From: Polyangiaceae bacterium
GTDB lineage: Bacteria > Myxococcota_A > Polyangia > Polyangiales > Polyangiaceae
Length of the DNA: 64,000 bases
Direction: 5' to 3'
Assembly: GCA_020633205.1 (NCBI GenBank)
Contig: JACKEB010000015.1
Location: forward strand, 62,001 to 126,000
A program made the position numbers and the translations under genes. The notes under the pieces are model-generated. The model ran no database searches, was not told the origin of the DNA, and saw only the letters and a program-made list of their open reading frames with translations. Shown piece by piece: positions 1 to 8,667 of this stretch (within the stretch, counting starts at the first letter, position 1; each line of letters opens with the position of its first letter).

Positions 1-1
1 T

Positions 2-166
2 CCGGACCCCGGGGCTCCGGGGACGCGGGCGGTTTCGGGAGGGGCGTACATGAAGTCCCCTCGTTTCAAGTTGATGATTTCCGCGGGGCAATCGCCGGGC
101 AGCAGCAAGCCTGCTTCAGGCGGTAAGTACTCGATGCACGGTGGGTTGGTGGGCAGCGTCCACTGA
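2..166 (+). CDS. C-terminal end of an unidentified protein (partial)
   Basis: An open frame enters from the left edge and stops with TGA at 164-166. The readable end is about 54 residues and finishes with the segment SMHGGLVGSVH. In my recollection short hypothetical proteins of myxobacteria often end with a similar 'GGLVG' tail, but I cannot name the family. It lies 21 bp before the collagen-like gene in the same direction, so the two are probably cotranscribed. Because the start is outside the window, function cannot be judged. Confidence 0.5.
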   Translation, partial: PDPGAPGTRAVSGGAYMKSPRFKLMISAGQSPGSSKPASGGKYSMHGGLVGSVH

Positions 167-187
167 CGCGGCTGGAAGGGTAAGCAA

Positions 188-1498
188 ATGACGCGCAAGA
201 TTTCTCGCATCAAGATGACGATCGCAGCAGCAGCGGCTGCGGTGTGCTTTCAGTCGGTCGCAGTCGCTCAAGAGGTGCCGCCGTACCTCGGCCATCAGGG
301 TCGCCTCTTCGACGACATGGGCCAGCCAGTGAACGGCACGCTGAGCTTCGTGTTCACCCTGTATGACGCTTCCGTGGACGGCACCGTGCTGTGGACGGAG
401 ACCGTCGACGTCACCATCGAAGACGGCTACTTCGCGCTCGTGCTGGGCCAGACGACTCCGCTCAGCCCCGCGCTCTTCGACGGCACGACGCGTTACCTCG
501 GGGTAGCGGTTGACGGCGACACCGAGATGAGCCCGCGAGAACCCCTCGTTAGCGCGCCTTATGCGCTGGTGTGTGAGAACGCGATCGGCAATATCTCGCC
601 GCGCGCCGTGAGCGTGGGCGGCGGATTGGTGATCGATGAGTCCGGTAACTGGGTCGGACCAAGCAGCGGCTTAGTTGGACCGACCGGTCCCCAAGGACCG
701 ACAGGACCCCAAGGACCCGCTGGCACCACGGGTGCTCAGGGCGCTCCAGGTCCTACGGGCGCTCAAGGCGCTCAGGGTCCTACGGGCGCTCAAGGCGCTC
801 AGGGTCCTACGGGCGCTCAAGGCCCGACGGGTGCGGCGGGTCCAACCGGTGCGCGCGGTCCAACTGGACCCGCTGGTACGAACGGTACGAACGGCGCTCA
901 AGGTCCGACGGGTCCGACGGGGCCGGCGGGCACGAACGGCACGAACGGAAGTCAGGGTCCCACGGGTCCCACCGGCCCAGCGGGCACGAACGGTACGAAC
1001 GGAAGTCAGGGCCCCACGGGTCCCACCGGCCCCGCTGGGACGAACGGAACCAACGGCTCGACGGGTCCAACCGGACCCCGCGGTTTGCAGGGGATCCCGG
1101 GCATCCAAGGACCTAGCGGTGTTGTCTATGTCGACACCTTCATGTTCGACAAATCAGGGCGTGCAAACCTGGGTCAGACGGACATTCCGATCTTTCAAAC
1201 CGCGGTGTTCGACGTGAAGCCCGGGCAAGTGGTGATCGTGAATGGCACCTCGGGCATCACCGGGGCGCAGTCACCGGTTGAAGTGGCCGCCTGCCTGATC
1301 AACGAGGCGGGCACGATCTCCGCCCCGTTCCACATGCCAATCTCCACGGCCAGCATGCCCACCGTGACGCCGTTCATGTACCACTTCGTGAACGTGCCTG
1401 AAGGGCGCTACACCGCGGGGGTCTGCTACCGCACCGGCGATGCGACCAGCCTGAGCTACAACCCGCAGTACATCTCGGTGATGGTTGCGCAGCTGTAG
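188..1498 (+). CDS. Secreted collagen-like repeat protein
   Basis: The 436-residue protein begins with a signal peptide (residues 1-28, ending AVAQE). It continues with a globular head of about 130 residues (YLGHQGRLFDDMGQPVNG onward), a Gly-X-Y collagen-like region at about 160-312 dominated by GPT, GPA, GAQ and TNGTNG, and a C-terminal domain of about 120 residues that is probably a beta-sandwich. Collagen-like stretches of this kind form trimeric stalks, so an extracellular adhesin or surface filament is likely. AAGGG lies 8 bases before the ATG and supports this start. Threonine-rich Gly-X-Y triplets replace hydroxyproline, as usual in bacterial collagens. No anchor motif is visible after the last domain. 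The partner or substrate is unknown. Confidence 0.85.
   Translation: MTRKISRIKMTIAAAAAAVCFQSVAVAQEVPPYLGHQGRLFDDMGQPVNGTLSFVFTLYDASVDGTVLWTETVDVTIEDGYFALVLGQTTPLSPALFDGTTRYLGVAVDGDTEMSPREPLVSAPYALVCENAIGNISPRAVSVGGGLVIDESGNWVGPSSGLVGPTGPQGPTGPQGPAGTTGAQGAPGPTGAQGAQGPTGAQGAQGPTGAQGPTGAAGPTGARGPTGPAGTNGTNGAQGPTGPTGPAGTNGTNGSQGPTGPTGPAGTNGTNGSQGPTGPTGPAGTNGTNGSTGPTGPRGLQGIPGIQGPSGVVYVDTFMFDKSGRANLGQTDIPIFQTAVFDVKPGQVVIVNGTSGITGAQSPVEVAACLINEAGTISAPFHMPISTASMPTVTPFMYHFVNVPEGRYTAGVCYRTGDATSLSYNPQYISVMVAQL
670..1110 (+). repeat. Tandem repeats coding the collagen-like stalk
   Basis: Two repeat types are visible inside the collagen-like gene. A 27-bp unit coding GAQGAQGPT recurs at about 740-830. 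A 54-bp unit coding GPTGPTGPAG plus TNGTNGSQ recurs about four times at 844-1078. Both are multiples of 9 bp, so gain or loss of copies keeps the Gly-X-Y register. Confidence 0.85.
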
Positions 1499-1622
1499 GC
1501 GGTTGCACGGTGACAATGCATGGGGCCGCACAGCGAAAGCAGTGCGGTCCGTTGTCTCACGAGTAAGAAAGCCGGCAACGAGGGTTCGACGCCACGAGTC
1601 AGCTGCTTTAGATCCCTCGTGC

Positions 1623-2015
1623 ATGGAGGACCGAGCCCGGGACCTGGTCAAGCGACTATCCGCTGAGGGGTTTCAGAGCCCCTACCTCGAGCGACTGCGC
1701 GCGAAGACCGCCGAGGCGCGACGAAGTGCAGAACTCGGTAAAATCCAGCGGGAAATTGTCGAGGAGATGGCCGCGTCCCTCGGGCGAGCTGAGGATCGGA
1801 TCAATCGCGCTCTGCTCGAGCTCGATGTGCTGGCTGCCCGCATGCGGAAGGCTGACGAGGAGGGCAAGGCTCTCTTGATCGATGACTTCAACCGGATGCG
1901 TGAGTACGCCAAGCTCCGCGTTCGCGATCTGCGCATTCAACGCGAAGCGCTGGGGTTTCGGAACAACGCGCTACTTGTCGAGCTGTACCCCATTCCTCCT
2001 GCCATCAAGCGCTAG
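1623..2015 (+). CDS. Small coiled-coil protein, function unknown
   Basis: The open frame extends upstream, but the first 46 residues look non-coding (Arg/Val-rich). I therefore take the ATG at 1623, giving 130 residues that start MEDRARDLVKRL. Nearly the whole protein is predicted alpha-helical, with charged heptads (RAEDRINRALLELDVLAARM), then a short hydrophobic end VELYPIPPAIKR. No catalytic motif or signal peptide is visible. Its last 11 bp overlap the end of the convergent TetR gene. I do not recognise the family. Confidence 0.6.
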   Translation: MEDRARDLVKRLSAEGFQSPYLERLRAKTAEARRSAELGKIQREIVEEMAASLGRAEDRINRALLELDVLAARMRKADEEGKALLIDDFNRMREYAKLRVRDLRIQREALGFRNNALLVELYPIPPAIKR

Positions 2016-2610
2016 TCAGCAGCAGCGCGAGGCTGCGCTTCGTTACTCTGCGGTAACGAACTCGGCTGAGTCCGTGATGGGTTCGGAGTAGCTCGTAGGT
2101 GCTGAATGAAAGCGCCACGATGCACGCCTCCAGGCGATCTTCCCGTTCTTCTTCGCTGCATAAGTCTAGCTCTGGTGCGAAGCTAGTAGTCACCTGCTGG
2201 CGAAGCTCCTTGCGTACCGCGCGCACCGCGCGCGCGACTTCATCTGAAGAGGCTTCGAGCCTCAGCGCGAGCTTGGCGGAGTCGTGAATCTCGTCGTAGT
2301 AGCGGTCGCGTTGCTCCACCACCGCGGCAATGCGCGTGTGCAGTTCCCCTTCGCTGGTCGAGTCGCTGTTCGCTCGGCTTCGCTCGAGCTCAGAGGGTTC
2401 GAGGGACTGCTTGGCCAACTCCGCGAACAGGTCGTCGAGATCGGAGAAGTGTTGATAAATGGACCGCAGGGAAACGTTCGCTTGTTTCGCGATCTGTTCG
2501 GCGGTGGGTTTTGCGCTGCCGCTGGCGATCAACGAGCGCAGCGCCTCAATGATGCGCTTGCGCGTCTGCATGCGGCGCTTCACACGGCCATCGATTGGGG
2601 CGGCGGTCAT
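2005..2610 (-). CDS. TetR-family transcriptional regulator
   Basis: About 201 residues. The N-terminal helix-turn-helix (TAEQIAKQANVSLRSIYQHF, about residues 37-56) is the classic TetR DNA-binding segment, and the C-terminal ligand domain is divergent. ATG at 2610 is used here; a GTG at 2622 would add four residues. The gene starts 28 bp after the alkylsulfatase stop and is very likely its second cistron. It is the natural candidate to bind the two palindromes at 4382-4429 upstream of the operon. The pairing is inferred from position. Confidence 0.85.
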   Translation of the reverse strand: MTAAPIDGRVKRRMQTRKRIIEALRSLIASGSAKPTAEQIAKQANVSLRSIYQHFSDLDDLFAELAKQSLEPSELERSRANSDSTSEGELHTRIAAVVEQRDRYYDEIHDSAKLALRLEASSDEVARAVRAVRKELRQQVTTSFAPELDLCSEEEREDRLEACIVALSFSTYELLRTHHGLSRVRYRRVTKRSLALLLTSA

Positions 2611-2638
2611 TCTGCGTACCACGCTCTGTTGGGTGCGC

Positions 2639-4366
2639 TCATAGCCCCTTCTCGAAGCGCTCTGTGAAGCGCCTCACCCTGAGCAGCTCGCCGTCGATGG
2701 TCAGGCGCTTGTCGAGGCTCGCAGCGAGTGGGTTGTCTTTGCCGAGAGCCATGCGTTTCCAGGTCAAGCTGTCCGTGCGCAGCGTTGCGAAAGGCTCTGG
2801 GGTCCCAGGTAGCGGATCGCCCATGGCGATTTCAGCGACGCCGTTTCTTACGGTAACGAACACGCTTTCGTCCAGGTCCTTGAACTGGATCTTCAGCGTT
2901 TCCTGAACGTCTTTTGCTTCGTCGGTCTTGAGTCGTGTCGCCATGGTGTCGAAGAATGTCGAGACGGGTAGCTCCGAGAGTAGCGTATCGCTGACTTCTG
3001 GCTTGAGCGTGCTGTCTTTGCCTTCGGCTTCGAGCGCCGTTTGCAGAAGGTACCCGCGCCCGTTGGTGTTGTAGACATCCTGCCCAACGCCGCGGAGAGC
3101 GCGCGCGAAGAGCGGCTTTAGCTCTTTTCGCGCGGAATCATCTGCGGCATCTTCGAGCTTCGCGAGTAGGTGCATGGCCCAGCGCGCATCGCCTCCGTCC
3201 AGGGCCTGCTTGGCCATCTCCAAGACCTTCGCGGTGCCGCCCATGGCTTCGAGCTCCCGCTTGCTCAGCTCTCGTTTGGGTAACGGGTAGAGTGACTCAG
3301 CGCTGCCATCGAACCACCCAAGTTCGTTGTCGTAGATGGCTCGCACCGACCAGTCCACCTGCCCGTAGAGTTCCGCCAGTTCCGGTGCGTTCGCCAGGTG
3401 GGGGGGGAGGTGAATCGTGTCGGCCAGTTCATCTACGCTGCGTCCGGCGTTTGCGCCTTGCACCACTGCATTCCGCACGTAGGCGATGCCGTCACGGTAA
3501 GTGACCAGCGCCTTCCTCACGGCCTCCTTCCCCGACACCGGGACGGTGTGGGACGGCACCAGGTGCTCGGGCTCGAGGCGCCGCATGGCATCAAGGCTGC
3601 CAATCCACTCTGACACGGGGCGCGCGCGGGTTCCGCGGATCGTGTAGAGATTCGGGAAAGCGCGATAGAAGTTGTCCCCCGGGAGTAGCGCTTTCTGACT
3701 TGGGATCCACACGAAGAGCTCATCGTCGGTTTCGCCGTGCGCCTCGACGAGTTGAATCTCCACGCCACCGACCTGAAAGCTTGTCTTCTCGCTGAACGTC
3801 TTGGTTGGCATGCGAATGCCGCCGCCTACGTGCAGGTCAAAGTCGGGGTTCTTGCCGAGCGCCGAGCACTCGAGCGATTGCTTGTCTACATTGCGTCCGA
3901 ACTGTCTTACCCCGCGGATACGTTCCGCACGCTGGAACACCCCGTACTGCTTGATGAAGTGATCCCGGAATCGCGAGGTCGCCCAGATCTCCGTGCCCTC
4001 GTCCAGCCACACATTGGCTCCCCCAACGTGATCGATGTGGCTGTGGGTGAAGATCAGCGCCTTCGTGGGGCCAGGCGCAACCTTGGAGAGCTCCGCCTTC
4101 GCTTGGGCTGCGCGCTCTGGGCTCATCATCGCGTCGACTACGACGTTTCCGTCCGGTGTGCGGAGCACGATCGTGTTTGCGAGATCGTAGCCAACTGCCA
4201 CGAACAGCTGGGGCGTGACGGTCACTACTCGGGGAGCACCGATTGCGCTTTGGCAGTGGTCAGTCAGCGTCCTTGGAGTGGGGACGAGCGGAGCCGGCGT
4301 GGGCTCAGACTTGGAGCAAGCGAGGCAGAGCAGCGCAACCAGCAGCGACGAGCGTGCGGCGTTCAT
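2639..4366 (-). CDS. Alkylsulfatase-type metallo-beta-lactamase-fold lipoprotein
   Basis: The open frame extends upstream to 4483, but M at 4366 begins a typical lipoprotein signal (MNAARSSLLVALLCLAC, Cys17), so 575 residues are annotated. The di-zinc motif THSHIDH (about residues 107-113) and the downstream AHGETDDE and PGDNFYRAFPN segments match the SdsA1/BDS1 alkylsulfatase group. These hydrolyse alkyl sulfates such as dodecyl sulfate. A helical dimerisation region follows (about 330-450), then a C-terminal SCP2-like domain that binds aliphatic substrate. Family members are about 600 residues, so this is complete. It is the first gene of an operon with the TetR gene. The substrate is inferred from family only. 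Confidence 0.85.
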   Translation of the reverse strand: MNAARSSLLVALLCLACSKSEPTPAPLVPTPRTLTDHCQSAIGAPRVVTVTPQLFVAVGYDLANTIVLRTPDGNVVVDAMMSPERAAQAKAELSKVAPGPTKALIFTHSHIDHVGGANVWLDEGTEIWATSRFRDHFIKQYGVFQRAERIRGVRQFGRNVDKQSLECSALGKNPDFDLHVGGGIRMPTKTFSEKTSFQVGGVEIQLVEAHGETDDELFVWIPSQKALLPGDNFYRAFPNLYTIRGTRARPVSEWIGSLDAMRRLEPEHLVPSHTVPVSGKEAVRKALVTYRDGIAYVRNAVVQGANAGRSVDELADTIHLPPHLANAPELAELYGQVDWSVRAIYDNELGWFDGSAESLYPLPKRELSKRELEAMGGTAKVLEMAKQALDGGDARWAMHLLAKLEDAADDSARKELKPLFARALRGVGQDVYNTNGRGYLLQTALEAEGKDSTLKPEVSDTLLSELPVSTFFDTMATRLKTDEAKDVQETLKIQFKDLDESVFVTVRNGVAEIAMGDPLPGTPEPFATLRTDSLTWKRMALGKDNPLAASLDKRLTIDGELLRVRRFTERFEKGL

Positions 4367-4381
4367 GCATGGACGCTGATG

Positions 4382-4404
4382 TATTTGCACGGCACGTGCA
4401 AATA
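4382..4404. promoter_or_regulatory. Operator-like palindrome 1 before the alkylsulfatase gene
   Basis: Arms TATTTGCACG and CGTGCAAATA are exact reverse complements separated by GCA. The site lies 16 bp before the alkylsulfatase start and about 73 bp before the divergent DnaJ gene. Its size and symmetry fit a TetR dimer site. Confidence 0.8.
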
Positions 4405-4406
4405 CA

Positions 4407-4429
4407 AATTTGCATGTGACGTGCAAATT
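4407..4429. promoter_or_regulatory. Operator-like palindrome 2 before the alkylsulfatase gene
   Basis: Arms AATTTGCA and TGCAAATT flank a 7-base centre, and the site shares most bases with palindrome 1. The centres are 25 bp apart, so dimers would bind the DNA at a fixed spacing of somewhat over two turns. Two near-copies of one site at one promoter strongly suggest a dedicated repressor. Confidence 0.8.
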
Positions 4430-4476
4430 CGAGGCATCTCCCGTGAGTAATAGGAGTGTGCGATGATCCCCACTCC

Positions 4477-5931
4477 ATGGCACCGAAGGGTGACGGTGTG
4501 GCTGCCGAGACGAGAGACGATGGGCTGGGGGCGTTGGTTCCCAAGCGGCTGTTTGGCGATCCTTCCGGGATCAGCCCCGATGCCAGCATGCTGCTGGGAC
4601 TGATCGACGATCGGTCTTCGGTGGTCGAGCTCGCCCAATTGCTTGGGACCAGCGTCGAGCAGATCGCGCCGTTGGTGTCAGAGCTGGAGGTGCGCGGCCT
4701 CGTGGACATGGGGCGCCCGCGGCCCGGAGGTTTGGAGCGGGCGACAGAAGCTGAGCTGCTCGAGCATGCTACCGCCCGTCGGTCCCTAGAGCGGCCGTCT
4801 GGGATCTCGGGCACTCCAGCGCAAGCCGCGGCGGAGCCGGAGGTACTTGAAGAGGTCATCGAGCTACCGCCGGAACTCCAACGGGAGATCTCAGAGGTTG
4901 CCGAGCGCATCGCGTCGTCGGATCCGTACGTGGTCCTCGGTTGCGATGTCAGTTCCTCGCGGGAAGAGATACGAGCGACGTATCACGCTGGCATTCGCCG
5001 CTACCACCCCGACCGCTACTTTGGAAAACAGCTCGGCCCCTACAAGGCGCAACTCGAGCGCATCTTCAAGCGCCTGACCGCCGCCTATGAAGCCTTGGAG
5101 AACGCGCTTGGGGCGCAGGAGCGAGCTTCGCGGACGACACAGACCAGTTCGGCGCCACCCGTCGACATCCCAAAGCCGCCTCGCGCGCCTCAGATGAGTC
5201 AACCTCCTGGAGTTTCTTCGCGACCTCCAGCCGCAGGCTCATCCCGTCCCCCCGCCGCGGGGAGCCGTGACTCAGAGGCTCGCCGTCGCGCGCTGGCGCG
5301 CAAGTTTAGCAGTCCGAGCATGCGGCGCGTCTCCGTACCGCCCCAGAAGTCCAGCGAGGAGGTCAAGAACGCCGCAAGGGATTCCATGCGGCGCCTCCAA
5401 GCCGAGCGCTCCAGCGATCCGCGAGTGCGGATCGCGCGCTACCTGCAGACCGCCAAGGAAGCCGAGCGTGAACACGATTTGATTTCCGCAAGGAATGCCG
5501 TCAAGATCGCGGTCAGCCTCGATCCGGAGAACGCCGAGCTGCTCGAGCGCCTCGAGAAGCTCGAACAGGCAGTCTCCGTAAAGCATGCTGATGAGTACAT
5601 CCAGCGTGGTCAGGTCGCTGAGCGTCAGGGTCAGTGGAGGGAGGCGGCGCAGTTCTACGAGAAGGCGCATGTCGGCAGGCCTCACAACGGTCAGCTGCTA
5701 GAGCGCGCTGCGCTATGCTTGCTGAACACCGACGTGAACCAAGCGATCCGCCTCGCCAAGAACGCCGTGATGATCGCGCCTCAACGCGCGTCGCACCGCG
5801 TGGTGCTTGGCAAGGCCTACCTCGCGGCGGATATGAAGAAGAGCGCGCTTGGTGAGTACGAGCGAGCGAAGGAGCTCGAGCCGACGGATCGCGGAGTACG
5901 CGAGCTGGGCAAGGCGCTGGGGAAGCGCTAG
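4477..5931 (+). CDS. J-domain and TPR protein with N-terminal helical domain
   Basis: About 484 residues. Residues 15-75 (SMLLGLIDDRSSVVELAQLL) resemble a small winged-helix or DUF4388-type module. A J domain follows at about 145-215 with YHPDRYF carrying the HPD triad that stimulates Hsp70. A low-complexity Pro/Ser linker leads to C-terminal tetratricopeptide-like helices (about 325-480, for example AAQFYEKAHVGRPHNGQLLERAAL). The protein is probably an Hsp70 cochaperone or scaffold, cytoplasmic because no signal is seen. The ATG at 4477 is preferred over GTG 4456, although neither has a well-spaced ribosome site. Such hybrids are common in Myxococcota. Confidence 0.8.
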   Translation: MAPKGDGVAAETRDDGLGALVPKRLFGDPSGISPDASMLLGLIDDRSSVVELAQLLGTSVEQIAPLVSELEVRGLVDMGRPRPGGLERATEAELLEHATARRSLERPSGISGTPAQAAAEPEVLEEVIELPPELQREISEVAERIASSDPYVVLGCDVSSSREEIRATYHAGIRRYHPDRYFGKQLGPYKAQLERIFKRLTAAYEALENALGAQERASRTTQTSSAPPVDIPKPPRAPQMSQPPGVSSRPPAAGSSRPPAAGSRDSEARRRALARKFSSPSMRRVSVPPQKSSEEVKNAARDSMRRLQAERSSDPRVRIARYLQTAKEAEREHDLISARNAVKIAVSLDPENAELLERLEKLEQAVSVKHADEYIQRGQVAERQGQWREAAQFYEKAHVGRPHNGQLLERAALCLLNTDVNQAIRLAKNAVMIAPQRASHRVVLGKAYLAADMKKSALGEYERAKELEPTDRGVRELGKALGKR

Positions 5932-5948
5932 GCAGCGCAACGCACGCC

Positions 5949-5965
5949 GGTCGCGTCAGGCGACC
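5949..5965. terminator. Short hairpin between convergent genes
   Basis: GGTCGC and GCGACC form a 6-bp stem around GTCAG, lying between the stop of the J-domain gene and the stop of cysH. No U-tract is evident, so termination is only suggested by position. Confidence 0.35.
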
Positions 5966-5970
5966 AAAGC

Positions 5971-6966
5971 CTAGTGCTTTACGTGGAGCCCGCACTCGCG
6001 CTGGGTGGACTCTTCCCACCACCAGCGCCCAGCGCGCTCGTGCTCCCCGGGACGCGTCGCGCGGGTACACGGCTCGCATCCGATGGAGATGAACCCCTTG
6101 TCGTGAAGGTCGTTGTACGGAATATCTTCCGTGCGGATGTATTCCCAGACCTGCTGTTGGGACCACCCAGCCAACGGATTGAATTTGTAGAGCACCGGGC
6201 CCACTCCGCTGAATGTGGCGTCCGCCTCTAGGATCTCCACTGCGCTGCGCGTCGGGCTCTGATCTCTGCGCTGGCCGGTCATCCATGCCGAGTAGTTCGC
6301 GAGTGCTCTGCGCAGCGGAGCGACCTTCCTCACACCGCAGCATTCCTGATGGCCGTCATCGTAGAAGCTGAACAGACCCTTCTTGCGCACGAGGCTCTCC
6401 ACGCCGACAGCGTCAGGGAACAGCATCTCTACCTCGACGCCGTAGTGCTGACGCACCCTCTCGATGAAGCGATATGTTTCCGCGTGGAGCCGGCCGGTGT
6501 CCAGGCAGAACACCCGAAAGGCCACACCGCTTCTTGCGGCCATGTGAACGAGCGCGACGTCTTCTGCACCGCTGAACGCGATGCCCAGGTTCGAGCCGAA
6601 GCGCGACAGCGCCCAGCGCACCACCTCGGGCGGGGTCAGGGCGGCTAGCTCTTCTCGTGCGCTACCCAGGTCGAGCTCTGCCGGTGCGGAGGAAGACGGT
6701 GCGTCGCTCAGCTCCTTGGCAGCTCGCAATGCACTGGTGACCACGCGCGCCTCGCCCTCTGCATCGAAGATGAAGAAGGGCGCAAGAGTCACCCCATGCT
6801 GCGCAGCTAGGCGCATACCAGCGCTGTTCTCATCCCCCTCTTGCGCCCAGACGACTTCGTCGATTCGCTCCCAAAGCCCGCGCTCGCGCAACATTTCCTC
6901 GGCTTGAATACACTTGGGACAGGGCTCGCCGTTCGTGAGACGTTTCTTGACCATTATGATGTGCAT
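5971..6966 (-). CDS. cysH: Assimilatory APS reductase with N-terminal glutaredoxin-like domain
   Basis: 331 residues from ATG 6966; 46 codons further upstream are open but unlike protein. Residues 4-90 form a thioredoxin/glutaredoxin-like domain with CPKC (16-19). Residues 105-331 are a PAPS/APS reductase. It has the P-loop-like FSGAEDVA (131-138) and LDTGR (155-159). Two cysteine pairs, CC (209-210) and CEPC (297-300), ligate a 4Fe-4S cluster in APS reductases, and the catalytic ECGLH lies at 324-328. The cluster points to APS rather than PAPS as substrate. The N-terminal redoxin may deliver electrons in cis. In plants the redoxin is C-terminal, so the order differs. No other cys genes adjoin it. 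Confidence 0.9.
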   Translation of the reverse strand: MHIIMVKKRLTNGEPCPKCIQAEEMLRERGLWERIDEVVWAQEGDENSAGMRLAAQHGVTLAPFFIFDAEGEARVVTSALRAAKELSDAPSSSAPAELDLGSAREELAALTPPEVVRWALSRFGSNLGIAFSGAEDVALVHMAARSGVAFRVFCLDTGRLHAETYRFIERVRQHYGVEVEMLFPDAVGVESLVRKKGLFSFYDDGHQECCGVRKVAPLRRALANYSAWMTGQRRDQSPTRSAVEILEADATFSGVGPVLYKFNPLAGWSQQQVWEYIRTEDIPYNDLHDKGFISIGCEPCTRATRPGEHERAGRWWWEESTQRECGLHVKH

Positions 6967-7281
6967 TGGGGGCCTCGGCTGGGTGAAGCGGAGCACAGTC
7001 TGTCTGCATTGCCCAGGGTCGGTGCGACATTTGCCGGCGATTCCCCGGCAATAGCTGGATAGCAATGCTCGCGATCGGCTCTTCGGAGGTGGGGGCGCAC
7101 TCAAAGATTCTTGACCTCCACATGCGGTCGTCGCCGCGGTTCGGCAAGCCGCCTGTTGCTCGCTGCAGGCGCTGCAGTAGACTCAAGCCTGTTTCCACGC
7201 CGCTCGTAGGGGGTAAGACCGACGGAATTTCCGCCGGGCTGCGCCTCCGCCGGTACGCCGAGAGCGTCTCGCTTAGCACTC
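6967..7281. other. Intergenic region upstream of cysH
   Basis: About 315 bp separate the divergent starts of cysH and the next gene. No convincing gene is seen. A perfect 7-bp inverted repeat, TTGCCGG / CCGGCAA with a 7-base spacer, sits at 7031-7051 and could be a regulator site or a leader hairpin. Open frames here lack protein-like composition. Confidence 0.45.
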
Positions 7282-7974
7282 ATGCCCATCGTTCCTCGTT
7301 CTCCGACCCCTGGCCGCATGCCACGCGCGGCGAAGCCATCCGACGATGAGCCGGAGGTGCTGACGGTTGTGCGCACCGAGGTCCACGACAGCACAATCGG
7401 CGTGACGAGCGAACCCTCGCGGGGCGTGACACCGTTCTCCGCCGATACACTCGAGCTCGAGCCGCCATTGTTCTGTGAGCTCTCGGAGTTGCTCACTCAC
7501 TGGGAGAGCCTGCGGAAGCGCTGGTCTCTTTGCATGACCGGCGGGGGGATGGTTACGCGTTTTCCACCGGGAAGCACGCTGCCAGAGCGCAGGCTCATCT
7601 CGGATCCGGCTTCGGCTGATTGGGTCTTGCGAGCGCGCGCTCTAGAGTTGGTGTGTTGCTACGACGAACTGTTTGTAGATTGGGAAGTCGCTGCGGTCCT
7701 GGTGTCAGGTCTTGACGAAGCAATCGGTGTTTGGGTTTTGGGACCCGGGGAGCTGCACTGCTTGCTCACCCGCCGCGCGGTGTTTGTCAGTCCGGAGCTC
7801 GACGAGCCGACCTGCTTGTTGGCGGCTCGCTGCCTCAGCGGAGGCTTTAGCGAGCTGGATCGCCCTCGGCTCTCCCGGCTCCGCGGGCTCTTGATTGGTC
7901 CGAGCGCCGTCGCCGATCTCCAGAGCGTGGCCGAGGAGTTCAGCTCGCTGCGTGCGGTGAATTTTCAGCTGTGA
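7282..7974 (+). CDS. Hypothetical protein
   Basis: 230 residues from MPIVPRSPTPGRM. Residues 1-60 are polar and probably disordered. From about 60 there is a mixed alpha/beta domain with regular hydrophobic strands (DWEVAAVLVSGLDEAIGVWV). I see no signal peptide, membrane helix or catalytic motif and do not recognise the family. It stands alone, 44 bp before the next TetR gene. Confidence 0.6.
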   Translation: MPIVPRSPTPGRMPRAAKPSDDEPEVLTVVRTEVHDSTIGVTSEPSRGVTPFSADTLELEPPLFCELSELLTHWESLRKRWSLCMTGGGMVTRFPPGSTLPERRLISDPASADWVLRARALELVCCYDELFVDWEVAAVLVSGLDEAIGVWVLGPGELHCLLTRRAVFVSPELDEPTCLLAARCLSGGFSELDRPRLSRLRGLLIGPSAVADLQSVAEEFSSLRAVNFQL

Positions 7975-8018
7975 CCAGCGCTCTGGAACGACTTACGCCA
8001 GGCTGACACAATCGCTCC

Positions 8019-8588
8019 GTGAAATCGCATCGGCGTGAGGAGATCCTACGGGCCGCTGAGCGGTTATTTCGCGAGCACGGCGCGGGCAAGACAACCGTAG
8101 GAGATATCGCCCGCGAGTCGGGGATCGGCGTGGGCACTGTCTACTTGGAGTTTCAGTCCAAGGACTCCATCGTCACCGCGCTCTCGGATTCTCGCCACCA
8201 TCGCGTCGTGGAAGCCATGCAGACGGTAGCCTGCGAGGAGCCGTCGCTTTGCCTGGAGCGTATCCTCGAGGAGAGAGTGCGGGTCTTCTTTGCGTTGGCG
8301 GCGGAGGGGGCCCACGCGTGCGACTTCGTCCTTTGCCGCTCGGCCCAGTCGGGCGTGGGGCACTTCTCACAGGCCGAGTCGGAGCTGCTCGAAGGAGTGC
8401 TGAGGGCAGGGAAGGCCGCGGGGGTATTCGCCTTCACGGATCTGGAGCAGACGAGTCAGCTCGTGCAACGCGCCTGTGCTGCTTACTCGCCGCCCTGGCT
8501 GTTTACGCTCGACGAAGCCACCGCGAAGCGTGAGGTGGTTGGCCTTGCACGCCTCATTTCGCGGGGCTTGCTGGCTCGGGGCGATTGA
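8019..8588 (+). CDS. TetR-family transcriptional regulator
   Basis: 189 residues, GTG start. Residues 5-51 contain the TetR helix-turn-helix (GDIARESGIGVGTVYLEFQS). A ligand domain rich in Ala/Leu follows. It lies between an unknown gene and lon, same strand. The inverted repeat at 8679-8703, 91 bp past its stop, might be its operator, but that is only positional. Ligand and targets are unknown. Confidence 0.85.
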   Translation: MKSHRREEILRAAERLFREHGAGKTTVGDIARESGIGVGTVYLEFQSKDSIVTALSDSRHHRVVEAMQTVACEEPSLCLERILEERVRVFFALAAEGAHACDFVLCRSAQSGVGHFSQAESELLEGVLRAGKAAGVFAFTDLEQTSQLVQRACAAYSPPWLFTLDEATAKREVVGLARLISRGLLARGD

Positions 8589-8667
8589 CATCGTTGCTTC
8601 GAGACGCAGGCTTCAGCCCTCACGATCTCCGCGCATGCAAAGCCGGAGCCAGTTTTTGCGGCGAGTG

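Noticed and set aside
671..1217. Long open frames antisense and shifted within the collagen-like region
   Set aside because: They are shadows of Gly-X-Y repeats; their products are Arg/Pro/Ser-rich and have no start context.
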